This document shows, one piece after another, positions 42,001 through 55,800 of a stretch of DNA of 64,000 nt. Origin of the DNA: Culex pipiens pallens (taxonomy: Eukaryota; Arthropoda; Insecta; Diptera; Culicidae). Made by a program: the position numbers and the translations under genes. A model generated the notes under the pieces. That model was not told where the DNA came from and made no database searches. It saw nothing but the letters and a program-made list of their open reading frames with translations. Numbering within the stretch: the first letter of the stretch is position 1; each line of letters begins with the position of its first letter. The stretch spans positions 129,308,117-129,372,116 of the forward strand of contig NC_068937.1 in assembly GCF_016801865.2 (NCBI RefSeq). The letters run 5' to 3'.

Positions 42001-43815
42001 GAATCCTTTTTAAGTCAAGTTTTCCAAGTAAGATTTTCCATTGAACTTGTTTCAGACATTTTAATTTGTTGAAACTTTGTAGTTTTAAATACAAAACATC
42101 TAATAAAGAGGCAAAAAATAATCCCTTCTTAAAAGGGAGAGTTGCAAATAAAGTGAGACACAAAAGTTGAACCAAATGTCGACAAACAAATCAAGCCGAG
42201 ATATGTGTATGTTTTACAAACAATTAACAAAAAACATAAACAAAACAAAAAAAAAGACACTGCAAGTCAGCGGAGCAGAGTAATCCCCCTTGTAGTATCT
42301 ATAGCGTCCTCCACAAACTAGCGAAACGTTTGTGAAATGCGGAGATCTATTTATAATCTTAAAAACTACGGGTAGGGCCTAGCAATCGACCATAACTGAT
42401 AAGTGACTTCCACCAAAGCCCCAACGCTTTCTCGCGGCCGCCGCTAGGTTTAACGCCGACTCGATTTTGAGGCTAGAAGGAGTGTACTGTTTACAAGGAC
42501 CAGACCGTGTAAACAGTGCACGCGAGCTGTCAAATGACATCACGGCGTAAAACCTAATTGCTCATCCTCTCGGAAGAGTGTCGAAATTAAGATGTTGAAA
42601 ACAAACCTATACTGAATGTGTAGCAGTGTTGATCCCTTTTATCGGTGGCCCCTTCATTTGACATTTGACATAAACAAAACAGCACAAAACAAAGCAAAAC
42701 GTGTTTGTTTACTAATAAACTCCGTTTTGCACTGTTTTGCGCTGTAATTACATCCCGAAAAAACCGTAAGTGTAAGTTTGCCAACCGTTAACTGAAATGT
42801 AAACAAAACAAAGACGTTTTATCAGTGCGAGCAACTGTGTTTGTAAACGATATTTAAACTACAATAGCCAGTGTGATGAAACAAACAAAAAAAAACATAA
42901 ACAAGTGTTAGCCAACCATCAATCAGCAGAAAGAAATATACAATAGAAGTAACTGTTTTAGAACATTTCAATAGCTGTTTAACAACAAAATAAAGCAAGA
43001 GGAAAACTAAATACTGCGTTGTAAAAAATTGGCGAGCGTGAAGTTCGGAGAATTTTTGCAATTTCTGTGCGGCAAAATCGCGGGACGATTTTGACGCCAC
43101 AAAAACATTACTAGCAGACTATTGATAATAAAGAAGAAAAACATTTTGACAGCTTAACATAAACATCACTTCTATCCTTTCTGGAGACCCTCAATCCAAA
43201 ACAAGACCAATTTTGTAGTATCCACAAATTTGCTGCTTCGGAAACGGAATTAAAAAAACTGCTGAGCAGAGCCTTCAAAAGCAGCTTTTCACGAGAACAT
43301 TAACAAAATGTTGCACCATTTTCACAACAAAACCGGTGAGAAATGTCAATTAAGCCGAACCCCGATTGCCCCGCATTGTCTCCCCGACCCTAAAAGTTTT
43401 CCAAATTTACCCCCTGCATCAAGCAGACGAAAGCAACTACAAAACAAACAAGCAAAGAAAATGCAAAAACAAAACCTGAATGTGTTCATTTCATAATCCG
43501 CACGTAAAACGGGCGAGCTGTCATTCTCACACATACAAAATGTAAACAATTGCCGAACCTCCCCCAAAGTCAAAACAAGAGAGCACCTCCACGCAAACAA
43601 GATGACAAAACAAAACAAAAAACTTTTGTTTACCCCTCATCAGTAACTGTCAATCCCGATTCAACCCATTTGCCAAACCAAAAACACAAAAGAAAGAGAT
43701 GTAAACTCACTGTCACTGTTAGTCATTTGAAGCTCATGAAACGGAGAAGGGTTAGAAAACAAAACATAAACAAACAAGAAGAAAAAAAAATGCCGAGAAA
43801 AATCAATAAATAAAG
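39097..43815 (+). other. Possible long 3' UTR of the PH-domain-like gene
   Basis: No coding exon is visible. From about 40.8 to 43.8 kb the plus strand is heavily biased to A with CAAAC, TAAACA and AACAAAAC runs, and few T-runs. This asymmetry is common in long insect 3' UTRs. Overlapping AATAAA signals occur at 43805-43814 and an earlier one near 40347. The assignment is inference; the transcript could end much sooner. Confidence 0.3.
40372..40539. mobile_element. MITE with ATTACGTA-containing inverted ends
   Basis: The left end AGGGAGCGTTTTTTTATTAC, followed by GTAGCGC, pairs with the right end GCGTTACGTAATAAAAGAAA, followed by GCTCCCT. The size is about 168 bp. A half copy (TTTTATTACGTAACGCCGC) is at about 38426. 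The target duplication is unclear. Confidence 0.6.
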
Positions 43816-46800
43816 AAACAATCAGAGAGAATGTTGAAGATCATGAAGCAAAAATTCACCAACTGCTTGATTCATTGCGAAAGAACACTTCCCTGGTGAG
43901 GCGCTATTTTTATGGCATTCGGTCGCCATTATGGCTCGCGCAGCTGTCAGTTTTTGTCCCACGCGTAGCAGCCTCCTTCGATTGAAGCAAATCACTGCGA
44001 GCAAATATTTAATTTGGAGATTGCCTTCACGCTGGATTTTTTTTTTTTTTCGTTGGACGGAATTTTCCCGAAATCAGATAACGAAAATCAAGCTAATTTA
44101 CACATTGTGTGCGGGAAAATGTGCGTATCATGAATTCATGAGATTTCGTTCAAGGCTCCTTACTTGATATAAGCTGACAGATAGTGAAGCCAATTTCATT
44201 AAACAAATGAAGATCGGCTGCGTAAACACAACAACGGCGGGATTGTAATGCTCGATATCCGGAAAACGTGCCGTTTGTCCGCTTCGTTGACCCGCAGTTA
44301 GGTCATGTTGACTGGGTCATTCCACCATAGAACAACATTTAGAACAATTTTTCATTTTCGAAAAGTTTTTGACGTTTGAATAGTTTCAACAGTAATTTTA
44401 CCAAAAGATTTTTTAATTGTATAAATTTTGCATAACAAAACAAACCATGAAAGCGTCACTTGAGTCCTGACGTAACTAGCCGTCAAACTTGAAATAATAC
44501 ATTTTAATTATTCGTCCTGTCAGTGTCACACGCCCGGCTCGTTTCCATTTTCCATCCAGAAGCAACGAGAAAGAGGTTTTCATTACGCGCTTCACAATGG
44601 AACAGAGTTAATTAACTTTTTGTTGTACCTCTGTCACAATAGACTGATTTCAATGTTTATTCAATAAAGGCTCGAAAATAGGCAACACTGCTGTCAAAAT
44701 ATTGTCATTTCACAACATTGATTCTTTGAATGCTGTAATTTATTCAACCTTCGCGATGACAGTTCCCTTGTGTCATGTGTCACAATGACAGCTCGCGCGG
44801 TGACACCACATCTGCGCCTAACTAACAACATTATGTTAATTATTGCTCGAACTAGAAAAGAGAAGTTGCGCCAGATTCAAAACTGCGGAACCAACTTTGA
44901 AGAACGCGGTGCGAATTTCTCCTACGAGCGCGAGTACCTACTATGCCGCGCCCAGCAATAATTAGATGGAAACTAAATTAAGTTACTGTCATCTTTGATG
45001 GGAAGCTGGCGGCACTGCTGAACGCGCTCGCTCGCCGAACTACCGGAACGAATTTTAACTCAAGTTTCGAAATTAGTGAGAGTCAAAACTTAATAAAAGA
45101 TTTTTGTTTTGTTTTTAACGTTTAAGATTAATTTGCCACAATGAATTAGTTTTAATTAATAACCAAAACTTTTAATTGATAAAAATTAGTGAAACTTTTT
45201 TCTAAGTGTATTTTTTGACAAATTGATTCGATAACACGTTCAATTAGGGTTACTCAAAAAGGCACTAAACGATATACAACTTAAATTAGGAACATTTCTA
45301 AGAGTGTATTTAGACGAATAATCAAAATTCCACAAAATAGAATCATGCCAGACCATACAAAAAAAAACAAAGCTGTCATCCCATGAAACACAAAATCGCT
45401 CCGTTTGACCCATTCAATTCGGCACAAACAAGTGCAATGACCTAGTTTGAACGCTTGTGGCGTCATGATGAAATGCATTTCGTGCTATTTTCCCCTTGTT
45501 ACAGGCTCCAACTCCGGGCAGCACATCCGAGAGGATGTCCGATGTCGACAGTGTTGCCAGACTTTTCGCACTCGCTGTCCAGAGTGATTTCCACGGCTTG
45601 CTGCGCGCCGTTATTGATAATAGTTCTGACAGCTCCTGTCATCTTTTCTTCTTCTTTTTTGCTGCTGGCAACCCTGCCTCTGTCCAACGACGAACAACCG
45701 TTTGTTCGTGCAAACTGGAGCAGAAGGAATGGAAATTTATCTGACGGTTCTCCCCGCGTTCTCCCGTTGTTGACCAGAATGCAGTCGCCAAACTATTTCC
45801 GAAACCAGGTCATCGCCGTCCTCATAGTTGAGTGCACTTTGGCGATCACCGCTCAACCAGAAATGCAAATATTTTAAGCACTTTAGAGCACACTGTGCCG
45901 GCCATCGCGCATAAACAAAAGGGATGCTATTCCAAAGGCATGGCATGCTTTGACGCTCAACAATGGCAGAAACCGTGAACTTTGAGGTTATGGACAAAGT
46001 TTTTCGCACTTCTTAACAGGCGGAGGCTTTATTGAATTGGATTCGCGGCCACGGCCAAAAGTGATCTCATGCCCCAACTTGAACGAGGAATTGCCCACGC
46101 GCGCGTCCACGACGCCGCTCCCGGAGGCGTCGTTACCTGTTGCACTACAAAGCCGCAGCACCAGTCAGTGGTGGTGACTAAAAGCTCCGACACGCGTGGG
46201 GATTCGCTTTCGCACTCTCTTTTGCTGTGTATAACTCGGGCAGTTTATTTTCTTGGCGAAAAGTTGTCCCGTCGTCGACGACGACGACAACGGTAATGGC
46301 CTCGAACAAAATGAGGCCATAAAATGATATTTGATGGCGGGGACGTGAGCAAAACTTGCTGCCTCGACTTTGTTGTTCGCAAAAATCAATTTAAAGCCAC
46401 TTGTCACCCGGTTTTTGGGCGAATCGCCGCCGCCATTATGGCAAAATTTAATCCGGTAATTGTTTCACCGCCATTATGGCAGCTTTGACAGCTGCGCAAG
46501 AATGTTGCCTTTATGGCGCACAACCCTTCCTCATTCCGCAACTCGACACACGCTGAACGTGAATCACCCACACCGAAAATGTTAAATCACGTCATCGAGT
46601 GTGCCATGACCTTCCGCTGCGAATAAATTCAAAAGTAAACAGAAGAGAGAGAGAGAGAGAAAAAGCTCTGAAAGCCGGCAAGCCCATCATTAGTCAGTGG
46701 TGGTGGCGGCGTGCCACACGCGATTCGCGTCTGTTTACTGTCGCGCTGTTGTTGTTTACCGTCATCGTCATCTGTCAGCAGTCGTATCAGAAGTTGGAGT

Positions 46801-49280
46801 CAGCCGCTAGACATTAATCATTGCTGATAGTGGGGTGGCTATCAGATGTTTTATGTGGCATTTGTTATTAATTTTTTTATTCAATTAAAACAAAATTAGT
46901 TTACAGATTGGAATTTCTATGAACGAAATTCGCCTATTTTGTCGCGAATTTAAAAAAAAAATTATTCCGATTTCGCCAAAACTAACCTTTCTCAAGATTG
47001 AGTTCGGAAGAAAATGTTAAATTTGAAGAACCAAAAACGAATCAGAATTACTTTTGTTTTCCTTAAATCTTGAATAAGGTTTACTCAAATCTAGCATTTG
47101 CAAAGAAACTCATTTTTGAGTAACAGTACTTACGACGAAATTTGAGTGATTTTGTAAGAGCAATCATGCAAGTGACGTCATCGCAAACCCCACAAAAAGC
47201 TCTACTTCTCCAAGCATGCGGATGCTAAAACTGTAAACAAAAACAAAGTGGGCCGGGCCGGCATCGATGACGGCTGATGATCGCTGCTGTCGGTGTGTGC
47301 GTGACCAAAGACGACGCCACGCAAAGACTAACTACTTCAGCTCTACTTGGGCAGACTTTAGTCACTTGCAAACCGCGGTCGCGACTAGACACGATCCCTC
47401 GACTTGAGTTCGCTTCGCGATTTTAAATCTGGCTGTGATTAATAACCCGTAACATACTCCCCCTCTCAAGTGGGCACTCCCTCAACAGGTGGCGCGCGGC
47501 ACACTGCGATCGATCGAGCGATTGGAGGTATTGTCGGTTTGCGTTCTTTTTGCGCACTTGTGCGCGCAAATTTCGGCTCAATTTTGGAAATAACCTCATC
47601 TGTGTATGTGAGATTGTGTGTTTGTGCGTGTTTTATTCTTTTATGAATGACACTCGCTCCAGTGGGGCGTGACTCAGCGGCGTGTTTGCCAAATGTACCG
47701 TGAATTTTAATTAAATTAAGTGAACGCGAATTCATTGCACGAAATTGACTGTCAAATTCTGCTGAAAGCGACAATGACGACCGAGAAGCAAGAGGAAGAA
47801 AAAAAACCGTTATGTGGCGCGCGTTTTTTTGAGTTTCGGCGTTCGTCCGTGGTGTGGCGCTGTTGACAGTTCAAAAAAAAACGAGGAAAATGCACTCTAA
47901 TTTATTTTTGCTCAAAAAGGTTGTTGCTAGCTGGTGTAATTAAGGGTGGTTTTCGCTTTAGCGTGCATTTTTTTTTTTTTTTTCAATCATTCCGCACAAA
48001 TTCCAGAGAAAAACAAACAGTAAATCACACTTTTCCAACCAGCGAGTGGGATTGTGTGGCTGCATTTTGCAGTCGAGCAAAATTAAAATTCACAACAAGT
48101 GAATCAAGGACTTTTCCAGTCGATTGGCGTTTTTATCATGTGTGTTTACAGTCGGATTAAATTAAAATAAACAAGTTAAATGCAACAGAATGCGTGTGGA
48201 TTACTACCTTTTGAAACTGCTCTTTTCAGTGGAATTTTTCAGATTATTTTTCGGGCTTAATTACACTCCAGCCGACGTCAATTATTGGCTGGCTGAAAAC
48301 GGATAGCAGTTGACTGTTTAAGGTTAATTAACTTTCTTGTTTACGTTACAACCCAATAACTCTAAAAAACCTCTTAGTTTTCATCGAAACCTACGCAGGT
48401 ATGAGTTATAATGTCAAATGTCAAATTATGAAGAAATATTCAAAATTTTGGTTAATTTTAAGGGAAACTCATCCCAGTCTGACATTTGACATCGGAAAAA
48501 CTCATTTCTAAGCAAGTTTGGTTTTGTCGAAACTGAGAGATTTGTTATGAGCTTGTGGAGAGAAAAATGTGTTTTTCGTACACTCAAAATCAAAATTATC
48601 CTCAAAAAGATTACTTTCCACCTTTTTTTCAAATTCACCCGTCGTCACCTTTTAAAATGGTTTCACTCTTTTTTAAACTGGTGTAAATTGTGACACTCTA
48701 ATTTGAAACACATCAACCGTCAAAGTTAATCAGAAAATCAAAACCTTTTGTAAAGGTTAGTTATTAAATTATACTGAACAGTTCAACAAATACTTTTAAA
48801 GTATAAGGTTTTGAAAGTTTGACTTCTTTCCTAATGTAGTTGCTCTGACCATTATGACAACCTTGGTAAATTTATTTAACCCAGACACAAAAAAAAACCA
48901 ATGCCAAATAAACTCTTTTCCAAATTCGGAACCGTCTTAAACACCTAATGTCCAAACCTAAATCATCTCCAGCTCCAACTCTGTTTAGGTCGTTGCTCTG
49001 GATTTCCTTTTCCGGTGCAGAGCAAGGTGGTCCCATTCCAAATCTGGAACTGGATCGCTTCCCACGCACGCATCTGTACGCAGTGTCAAAACCCCCGAAA
49101 ACGAACGCCGCAACAAATGATCGCCACCCACCGGAGTAGCCAGCTTAGTCTAAATGAGTCATTGATTGTTTTCAAGTCACCATCTCAGACTACCAAAGTA
49201 GGCGCCGAGTTCGTACCTTGACGGTCATCGCCTGCTTGCGAAATCTTCTTCCTCGAATGGTTAAAAACGAAGAAAGGTCG
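43816..49280. other. Gene-poor stretch, no gene recognised
   Basis: No supported exon. It is rich in short recurring words: GGCAACACTG or its complement (44681, 45549), CATTATGGC or TTATGGCGCAC (43929, 46434, 46471, 46511) and TTTGACAG/CTGTCAAA. An exon-like frame at 45506-45560 after CTTGTTACAG has no donor or recognised product. GA repeats lie at 46642-46662. Confidence 0.45.
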
Positions 49281-49284
49281 CGAA

Positions 49285-49502
49285 ACTGACAGCAGTGTTG
49301 CCAATCTCAAGGAAGTTGATTGAAAAGTGATAAAAGTGCGATATTTTGTCTTTGTCAGGAAAACAAAAAAAAGCAAGCTTCATGAGTGATAATCAGCAAT
49401 ATTAATCAGTGAAACGACGAAACGTAGTGCCAACAGCCAACAAAAAAACAGTGCTAAACGACTTGAGCGCGAGCGTCAACCCGCCGAACCCCCGGCCCAA
49501 TT
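49285..49502 (+). promoter_or_regulatory. Candidate TATA-less promoter and 5' UTR
   Basis: CAGTGTTGCC lies at 49293-49302, about 200 bp before the ATG at 49503. Its complement GGCAACACTG resembles the Drosophila core-promoter Motif 1 (GGTCACACTG) at eight of ten positions. The sequence between is A-rich and then turns GC-rich, as a leader would. This is inference from motif and position. Confidence 0.3.
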
Positions 49503-49568
49503 ATGGCAGCGCAAGGACCGACGACGGCCACCCCCGCCGTAATGACATCAAGGCTTACTCAGATGCAG
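49503..49568 (+). CDS. Candidate first coding exon of an unidentified gene
   Basis: ATG at 49503 opens 22 codons, MAAQGPTTATPAVMTSRLTQ then MQ, ending exactly at CAG|GTAAGT, a perfect donor in phase 0. The codons are GC-rich and the upstream leader has no competing frame in this register. No later exon of such a gene was found to the right; a long first intron reaching beyond the window is possible. The product is unknown. Confidence 0.4.
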
Positions 49569-52500
49569 GTAAGTTGGGGTGTTTGCCCACGCGCCAAAAG
49601 CGCGCCAGCTTGCTTGGATTGATTTCTGCGTGTACGATCGCTATTTGCAAGGCAATTTATGGGAAAGGTCGCGCGCGCGCGACTGCTTCCCGGTTGGGCT
49701 CGCGTGCAGTTGGCTGTCAAAACCTGACAGGTCGGGTCGTATGTCAGCGGAGAGGTGTTGATTTTATGCGAATTTAAGTTTCTTTTTGTGGGAATCTTCC
49801 TTGTTTCTAGAAAGAGACTCGCCTTCTTGATTTCCAGCAATGTAGAATTTATTCGTTCTTACCTCCATTACATCACCTTGTGCAACGATGACCGCGAGTC
49901 GTTGAGTCATCATGCCCTCATCTCAAAACGGTGAAAAAGCAGTAAAACTTTGAGCGTAGTGCGGGAGATTTTTCCGAAGTTGTGGTTGTCACCATAAAAT
50001 GATTTATAGCTGTGAGTCAGCAAAATATACAGAATCGCTACCTCACGATATGATGCGGAAAAGCATCACAACTTCCGAGATTTGTTTGTTTCGATATTCG
50101 ACAAAAAAGTTATTCCAAGACTCTATTATGGCATCTGCTATAAAAAACAATTTGGACACTTTCTGGTTGGATTAAAATAAAACATTATCAAAATCATTTC
50201 ATAGTGTATAGCAGGAAATCTTCACGTTTAAAGACCCTCGATCCATTTCTCCAGTTGATACACAACGGGTGCATCAAATCGCAGCCATAAAACCCAACCC
50301 TGCAGTAGAAAGTGGTAATTTATGGCTTCGCAAACGACATTTGTCAAGGTCAAACCAGCAACTTGCCCCAACCTCCTGCCAGGGTGCCTGCAACAGTTCC
50401 AAGCGATCATCCGCCTGCGTTGCATTCCCCGCCTACTGATGCTGCTGCTGCAGCAAGCTTGTTTTCAATTAAAATTTATGACGCAGCCCTAGAGACCCTA
50501 AATAGGGTGACTGGCCTAAGCTGACTAAATCGATCTGGCAACGTATGTTTTGAGCTTGGCAACACTGATAAGTTTTGCTGGGAGTAAAGGTAAATGCTCG
50601 TTTGGATACGTCAAACTTGTGTCTGTTTGGGTACGTCAAATTCACTTCGACCAGTCTCCCTATTAAGGATCTCTACGCAGCCCTCCCTCTTGAATAGGCG
50701 CCACCACCGCTAGATGGCACTGCATGCGTTCTTCGCTTGACAGTTACAATTTGTAATAATTTTTGCTTTATTGGAGCGACGATTTGGAGCTATGTAGAGG
50801 TCATTAAAGTTTTTTTTTCTTCTGCTCCATCAATTCGCCATTAGGGTGCTGCGCACTATTTTATTTCAGCGCCAAATATGGCGTCCAGATCATCTTCCAT
50901 TTGTGGATGCGATTATTAAAAATAAAACGAAGAGTCCGCAACGCCTCCGTTTGCCATAAACCGAGCAGGCGGCGCGCACATGGTTTGTTGTTGTTTGTTT
51001 ATGGCGCGATGACAACCGCCGTGTGGCATCTTTTTGCACGTCATCTGCAAATTTACCTTTTTTTTTTCTAGGGTGCGGATTGCTTACCGGATCTCGCCAC
51101 CTTGCTGCGAACCAGAAAGCCATAAAAAGTCGCCGGCACCGGCTCTGATGGTAAGAAAAGGCACGCAGCACGAGATTTCTGGGCCAAGATTAGATTCATC
51201 AGGGTGGAAATGTGCCGCCGAAGGAGACGTGATTTATGCTCGGTTCCTCTTGTTAAGGTTCACCGGTGGGGGCTCGTCCCGTGCATTTAACGACAGGAAC
51301 CTTTATTACACGCGCAATTTTAAAGCTTTCATCCGAATGCGGTCGCATTTGACGTTCGGCCAAAATGGCGGCGACGCCGCCATAAAAGACAGCTGACGTC
51401 AAAGTTGGCGCGTCCAATTTTCACTCCATTACTGGTGCCATAATCGACTTAAAAACACGTTCGATGGCAATCTTTGCCGAGGCTGTCAAGAAATTTAATT
51501 ATCCAATTAATTAAATCTCATCTCTGTTGGCGGCAAACACTGCCGGTCCTGTTGCACGGTTGAAGATGATGGTGACCGCCTTTTCGGTTGGCTAATTATT
51601 ACACCCATGTTTTACTTTATCGGAACAGAGACCCGACAAGTTTCTTCCGAGGTTTTGTGATGCGATGACACATGACTTTTGCGCTCGACATCATCGTCTC
51701 TGGCGTCGTCGGTCTACTGGAACGGAAACCACAAAACTCGGCAACGACTTGTGTTACCGGATCCTTAGCAGCCACTTTTGTGCAGGGACAAGTGGATGGG
51801 ATAGATTTTATGCTAATTTTGACAGCAAGCAAAATATATACAAAATTTATCAAGTTTGGTCAAATCCATGTTAGCGTGTAATCATGACAGATACACTGAA
51901 AATTTGAGTTATTAATTATAATTATTTTTTTTCACTTATCTGAAAAAAATATCATGCAAACTTTAAATGTTTAATTTAACTGTCAGATTTGGGTAGTTTA
52001 ACACAAGTAAGGTTTGATTTCACTCATTTTTTTACGAGTGTTTGGTTTTAACAAAGTTTGATTGATTTTAAATGTGCGTGTAACTCCTCTGACAACATAG
52101 TTCTGGGTCTTCCAGCTCATCACACATTCTCTACTCGTTGAAGATATTAAATTTTGCATGTAAAAGCCCAGAAACCAAAGTCAAACAGAAGCGCAACTGG
52201 TTGGCTGAGAAGCTTTGTGTTCGCGCCTCAAGGGTTTGATTAAATTGTGTGTTTGTGGTGACTTTCAAATCACACACCCCCATTACACATTTCTACAAAG
52301 CTGTGGTAAGCTCATCTAGTTAGCCATGCCGTTTTCTGAGCTGAGCTGACGAGACGAGATGATGGCAAGCTGACACGACACGACGACGCCAGCTGGGATG
52401 ATAAGCTGCGAAAGTGACAGTTTTCGGCACGATCAGGTGTTAGCAACACCACCACCCACGGGGGATTAATTGGGATTTCGGTAGAGCTAAACCTTCAACT

Positions 52501-53565
52501 GTCAGCTCAGTGAAAAGTTAAGGCGTTCAATGTTATAAATTTGCAATCTACTTACGTGCTCACGTTGTACAAACGATTTGCGATCGTTTCACACACTGTC
52601 AAAAGCTTAATTTTCCCAAAATTTGCCCTGCAAAAGGCGAGTTGAACGTCGCCGCCATGACAGTAAAAGTTTTCTCACAACCGCAGTCACTCACGCTTCA
52701 ACACGCTTCTCAGTCCAGAAAGGGTTAAAAATGCAAAAACTATGCCCGAAGAAAAGCTTCGTTTCTCACCTGGCCCGAAAAAAAAGTACGAAGAGAAGCT
52801 GTCAATTTTAATTAAAACTTTCATCATCCCGAACCGCTCTCGAGAAAACCGGAGCTTTTAGCGTACCACGGGAGGCGGTCCGGCGACCGTTCTGTCTTCA
52901 TCAAGACCGACCATAAAATTTAATTCAATTTGAAAACTTGCCCATAAAACCGGGCCAGCAGGCCGCCATCTTTATTGTTCCTGTTACCTGACATTGTTGT
53001 TGCTTGCACTGGACTAAAGATGGCGCAGCGAGCGGCTAGGGGTGTCAATTTATGATGGCGGAAAGCGCCTTTTAAGACTGTTTCCGAATGGAAGAAGTAA
53101 AAAAGCTTTCGAAAATCGTTGATAAATTCTTCAGTGAGTTTCTTGGAGTGGCCTTTCACCCGTGAAAGGCAATGCAATCAAGCGGCAGGTTCTTTGGAAT
53201 CGTCAAACTGACAATTGGGTCCTAAAATGAAGCTTAGATTGCTGATATTATTGTTTACAGCGATAAAGCTTATTTTTCTGAGTACAATGAACCTTTGTAC
53301 GACCACAAAGAGTTTAAAATGGATTTTTAAATTAATTTTGAAAAATTAACCTCGCGGTCCTTCTTGACAGAAAAGTTCCTACTTGACAGCTCGTTCCAAG
53401 GGGACCATAGTTGATCCATCGAAAAAAGGTTGTCTTTTCAAAAAAAAATTTGCATTAAAATGAAAAAAAGTGATCAGAAATGGTTTTTAATCGTGTTTTA
53501 TACCGTTGTACATAAAAATTGACATAGGGCTTTAGTACCCAATTCATCAGAAAATGATTGCCTTA
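49569..53565. other. No gene recognised (possible first intron)
   Basis: Contains GGCAACACTG at 50558, GACAGCTG and TTATGGCG words, and a CTG triplet run at about 50438-50455. No convincing exon. Confidence 0.45.
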
Positions 53566-54109
53566 GGGCATCTCCAGCGCTGGGGTGCAAATCAAATTTG
53601 CACCCGGCTCATGAATACCGAGATCAAATTTGCCACCTTGAAAAAATTCCGTCATCCCCACCGCTAGGGTAGCAAATTTGCCACCGAAACAAGCCCACCG
53701 CGGGGAGCAAATATGGGTTTTTATCATTTTTTGCTCTCGTTTACCTTCAAAATCAATAATTATGTGTTGATTCATGCCTAGAAATGCTAAAAGTTTATTA
53801 AACTTTTTAATCCTATTGGAAATTTCAAAGAATTTCATTTTTCGAAAATGTCGGAAGTTAAATCATTTGCTACCCGATTTGATTCCCACCAAATTTGCTC
53901 TCGAGTTTGCCCCCGAGTTTCCCACCGCGCGTAGCAAAGCAGGTATCAAATTTGATCTCAAGTTCATCTGTAGAAGAAAAATATGTGTCGGTACCTGTCG
54001 GGTACTCATTTTCTGATACCCGACAAGTACCGGCAAGCCGGGGGCAAAGTTTTGAATGCGTGTTTCGGAGATTTTTGTATGTCTGCTATTGTGTATGATT
54101 CAAATATCC

Positions 54110-54330
54110 AAAAATTCAAAAAATTCAAAAATTCAGAAATTCAAAAATTTAAAAATTCAAAAATTGAAATATCCAAAAATTCAAAAAAATCAAAAATTCA
54201 GAAATTCAAAAATTTAAAAATTTAAAAATTCAAAAATTTAAAAATTTAAAAATTCAAAAATTTTAAAATTTCAAAAAATAAAATTTAAAAATTTCAAAAT
54301 TTGAAAATTTAAAAATTTAAAACATTCAGA
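54110..54330. repeat. Degenerate (ATTCAAAA)n repeat
   Basis: About 220 bp of imperfect AATTCAAA/ATTTAAAA units. The 8-bp unit differs by a base or two from the 8-mers of the large arrays in this window. Confidence 0.8.
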
Positions 54331-54784
54331 ATTCGACGGTAACATTTCAAAAGGCATCATGTACATTTTGACACTTTCTGGGTTCTTGCATATTCTGAAA
54401 GTACTCCTAATAAGCTACCTCTCCACCAAAAATGAGCAAAAGTTACTTCAGTAAAGTCTATTTAATCTTGATTTTAAATAAAGTAACATAAACAAAATCT
54501 CTGCCATCAGCAATCCCTGTTTATATAGCCCTGTTAACCTGTCAAACAAGACTACATGAACCTCGTGATGAAAAAAAAGCATCATGAACAAAGCGCCATG
54601 TACATCCGGCGAAGAAAAACGAATCATAACAAAGCGCCCCCCTCAATGACAGCAGGGTGATTTCGACGTTGGTGATTTCAAAAGGAGTTATGTTTGTTTT
54701 TCTCAAATAAAATTACGGAAATGATGTTTTATTGAATTTGGATGATCAAGTATCAATAAAAGCAACGTTTTTCATCGTTTGTTA

Positions 54785-55205
54785 GGCCAATGCAAATATT
54801 TAAAAAAGTTTTTGTCCCTCGGCCCTGGCCCGGGGGGGGGGGCGGGGGGCATAGTCTTCACATTTAAATGAAAAAAGTGTTTTAAAATGCATTTTACACT
54901 AGATCAGTTGTTTTGCAATCATTGGTTTTCAAAAAATCTAAGATCTGACAAAATCAAAAATTGTATCGAAAAAAAAAAAGATTTTGCATCGATAATTTTC
55001 AAAAAACCTTAAGATTTTTTAATAAACCCAAACATGCTTAAAATGATTTTAAACGCAGGAGAATGTATTTTAATCTGATTTCAGCTGGTTGCACTTGAAT
55101 TTTCATTGAAATTTGGAAGTTTATTGTAAAAATATTTTTTTGCCCCCTGATTTTTCGGGCCAATTTTGAACATGACAAAAACTTTTAAAAATATTTGTAC
55201 CAGCC
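54785..55205. mobile_element. MITE nested in the Harbinger-like element (TTA target)
   Basis: Shares its ends with the 4700-4794 MITE (GGCCAATGCAAATATTTAAA and the complement of GGCTGGTACAAATATTTTTA). TTA flanks both sides (54782-54784, 55206-55208). The inside contains a G run at 54832-54847. Confidence 0.7.
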
Positions 55206-55369
55206 TTATCATTAGAACTTCTAGAATTCCAAAATTCTAAAATTCATAAATACATAAAAATCCGAAATTTAAAATTCAACAAAACAAAAACTCAAAAATG
55301 CGTTTTGAAAGATTATAATTTGTTTTTGATTTTATTTAAACTTTTACATTTTTTTTCATTTAATTTTTT

Positions 55370-55800
55370 TTATTAATGAATTTTTGAATTTTTGAATTTT
55401 TTGAGTTTTTGAATTTATAAATTTTTGAATTTTTGAATTTTTGAGTTTTTGAGTTTTTAAATTTTTGAATTTTTGAATGTTTGAATTTTTGAATTTTTGA
55501 ATTCTTGAATTTTTGAATTTTTAAATTTTTGAATTTTTAAATTTTTGTATTTTTTAATTTGTTTATTTTTTTAAATTTATTTAATTTTTTTAAATTTATT
55601 TAATTTTTTTAAATTTATTTAATTTTTTTAAATTGTTTAAAATGTTTTTAATTTTTCTAAATTTTTCAATTTTTTTTTAATTTTTTAAATTTTTTTTAAT
55701 TTTTTTATTTTTTTTGATTTTTTTTTTAATTTTTTTTTACTTTTTTTAATTTTTAATTTTTTTTTAATTGTTTTAAATTTTTTAATTTTTTTAATTTTTT
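55370..55800. repeat. T-rich repeat, (TTTTGAAT)n grading to poly-T/TTTAAT
   Basis: The left part is the complement of the ATTCAAAA unit seen at 54110-54330. The right part decays to TTTTTTAA runs. It may be the opposite arm of a foldback interior. Confidence 0.75.

Noticed and set aside
45496..45744. Exon-like frame after CTTGTTACAG
   Set aside because: It runs through the recurring CAGTGTTGCC word and a T-rich stretch, has no donor in frame and no family match.
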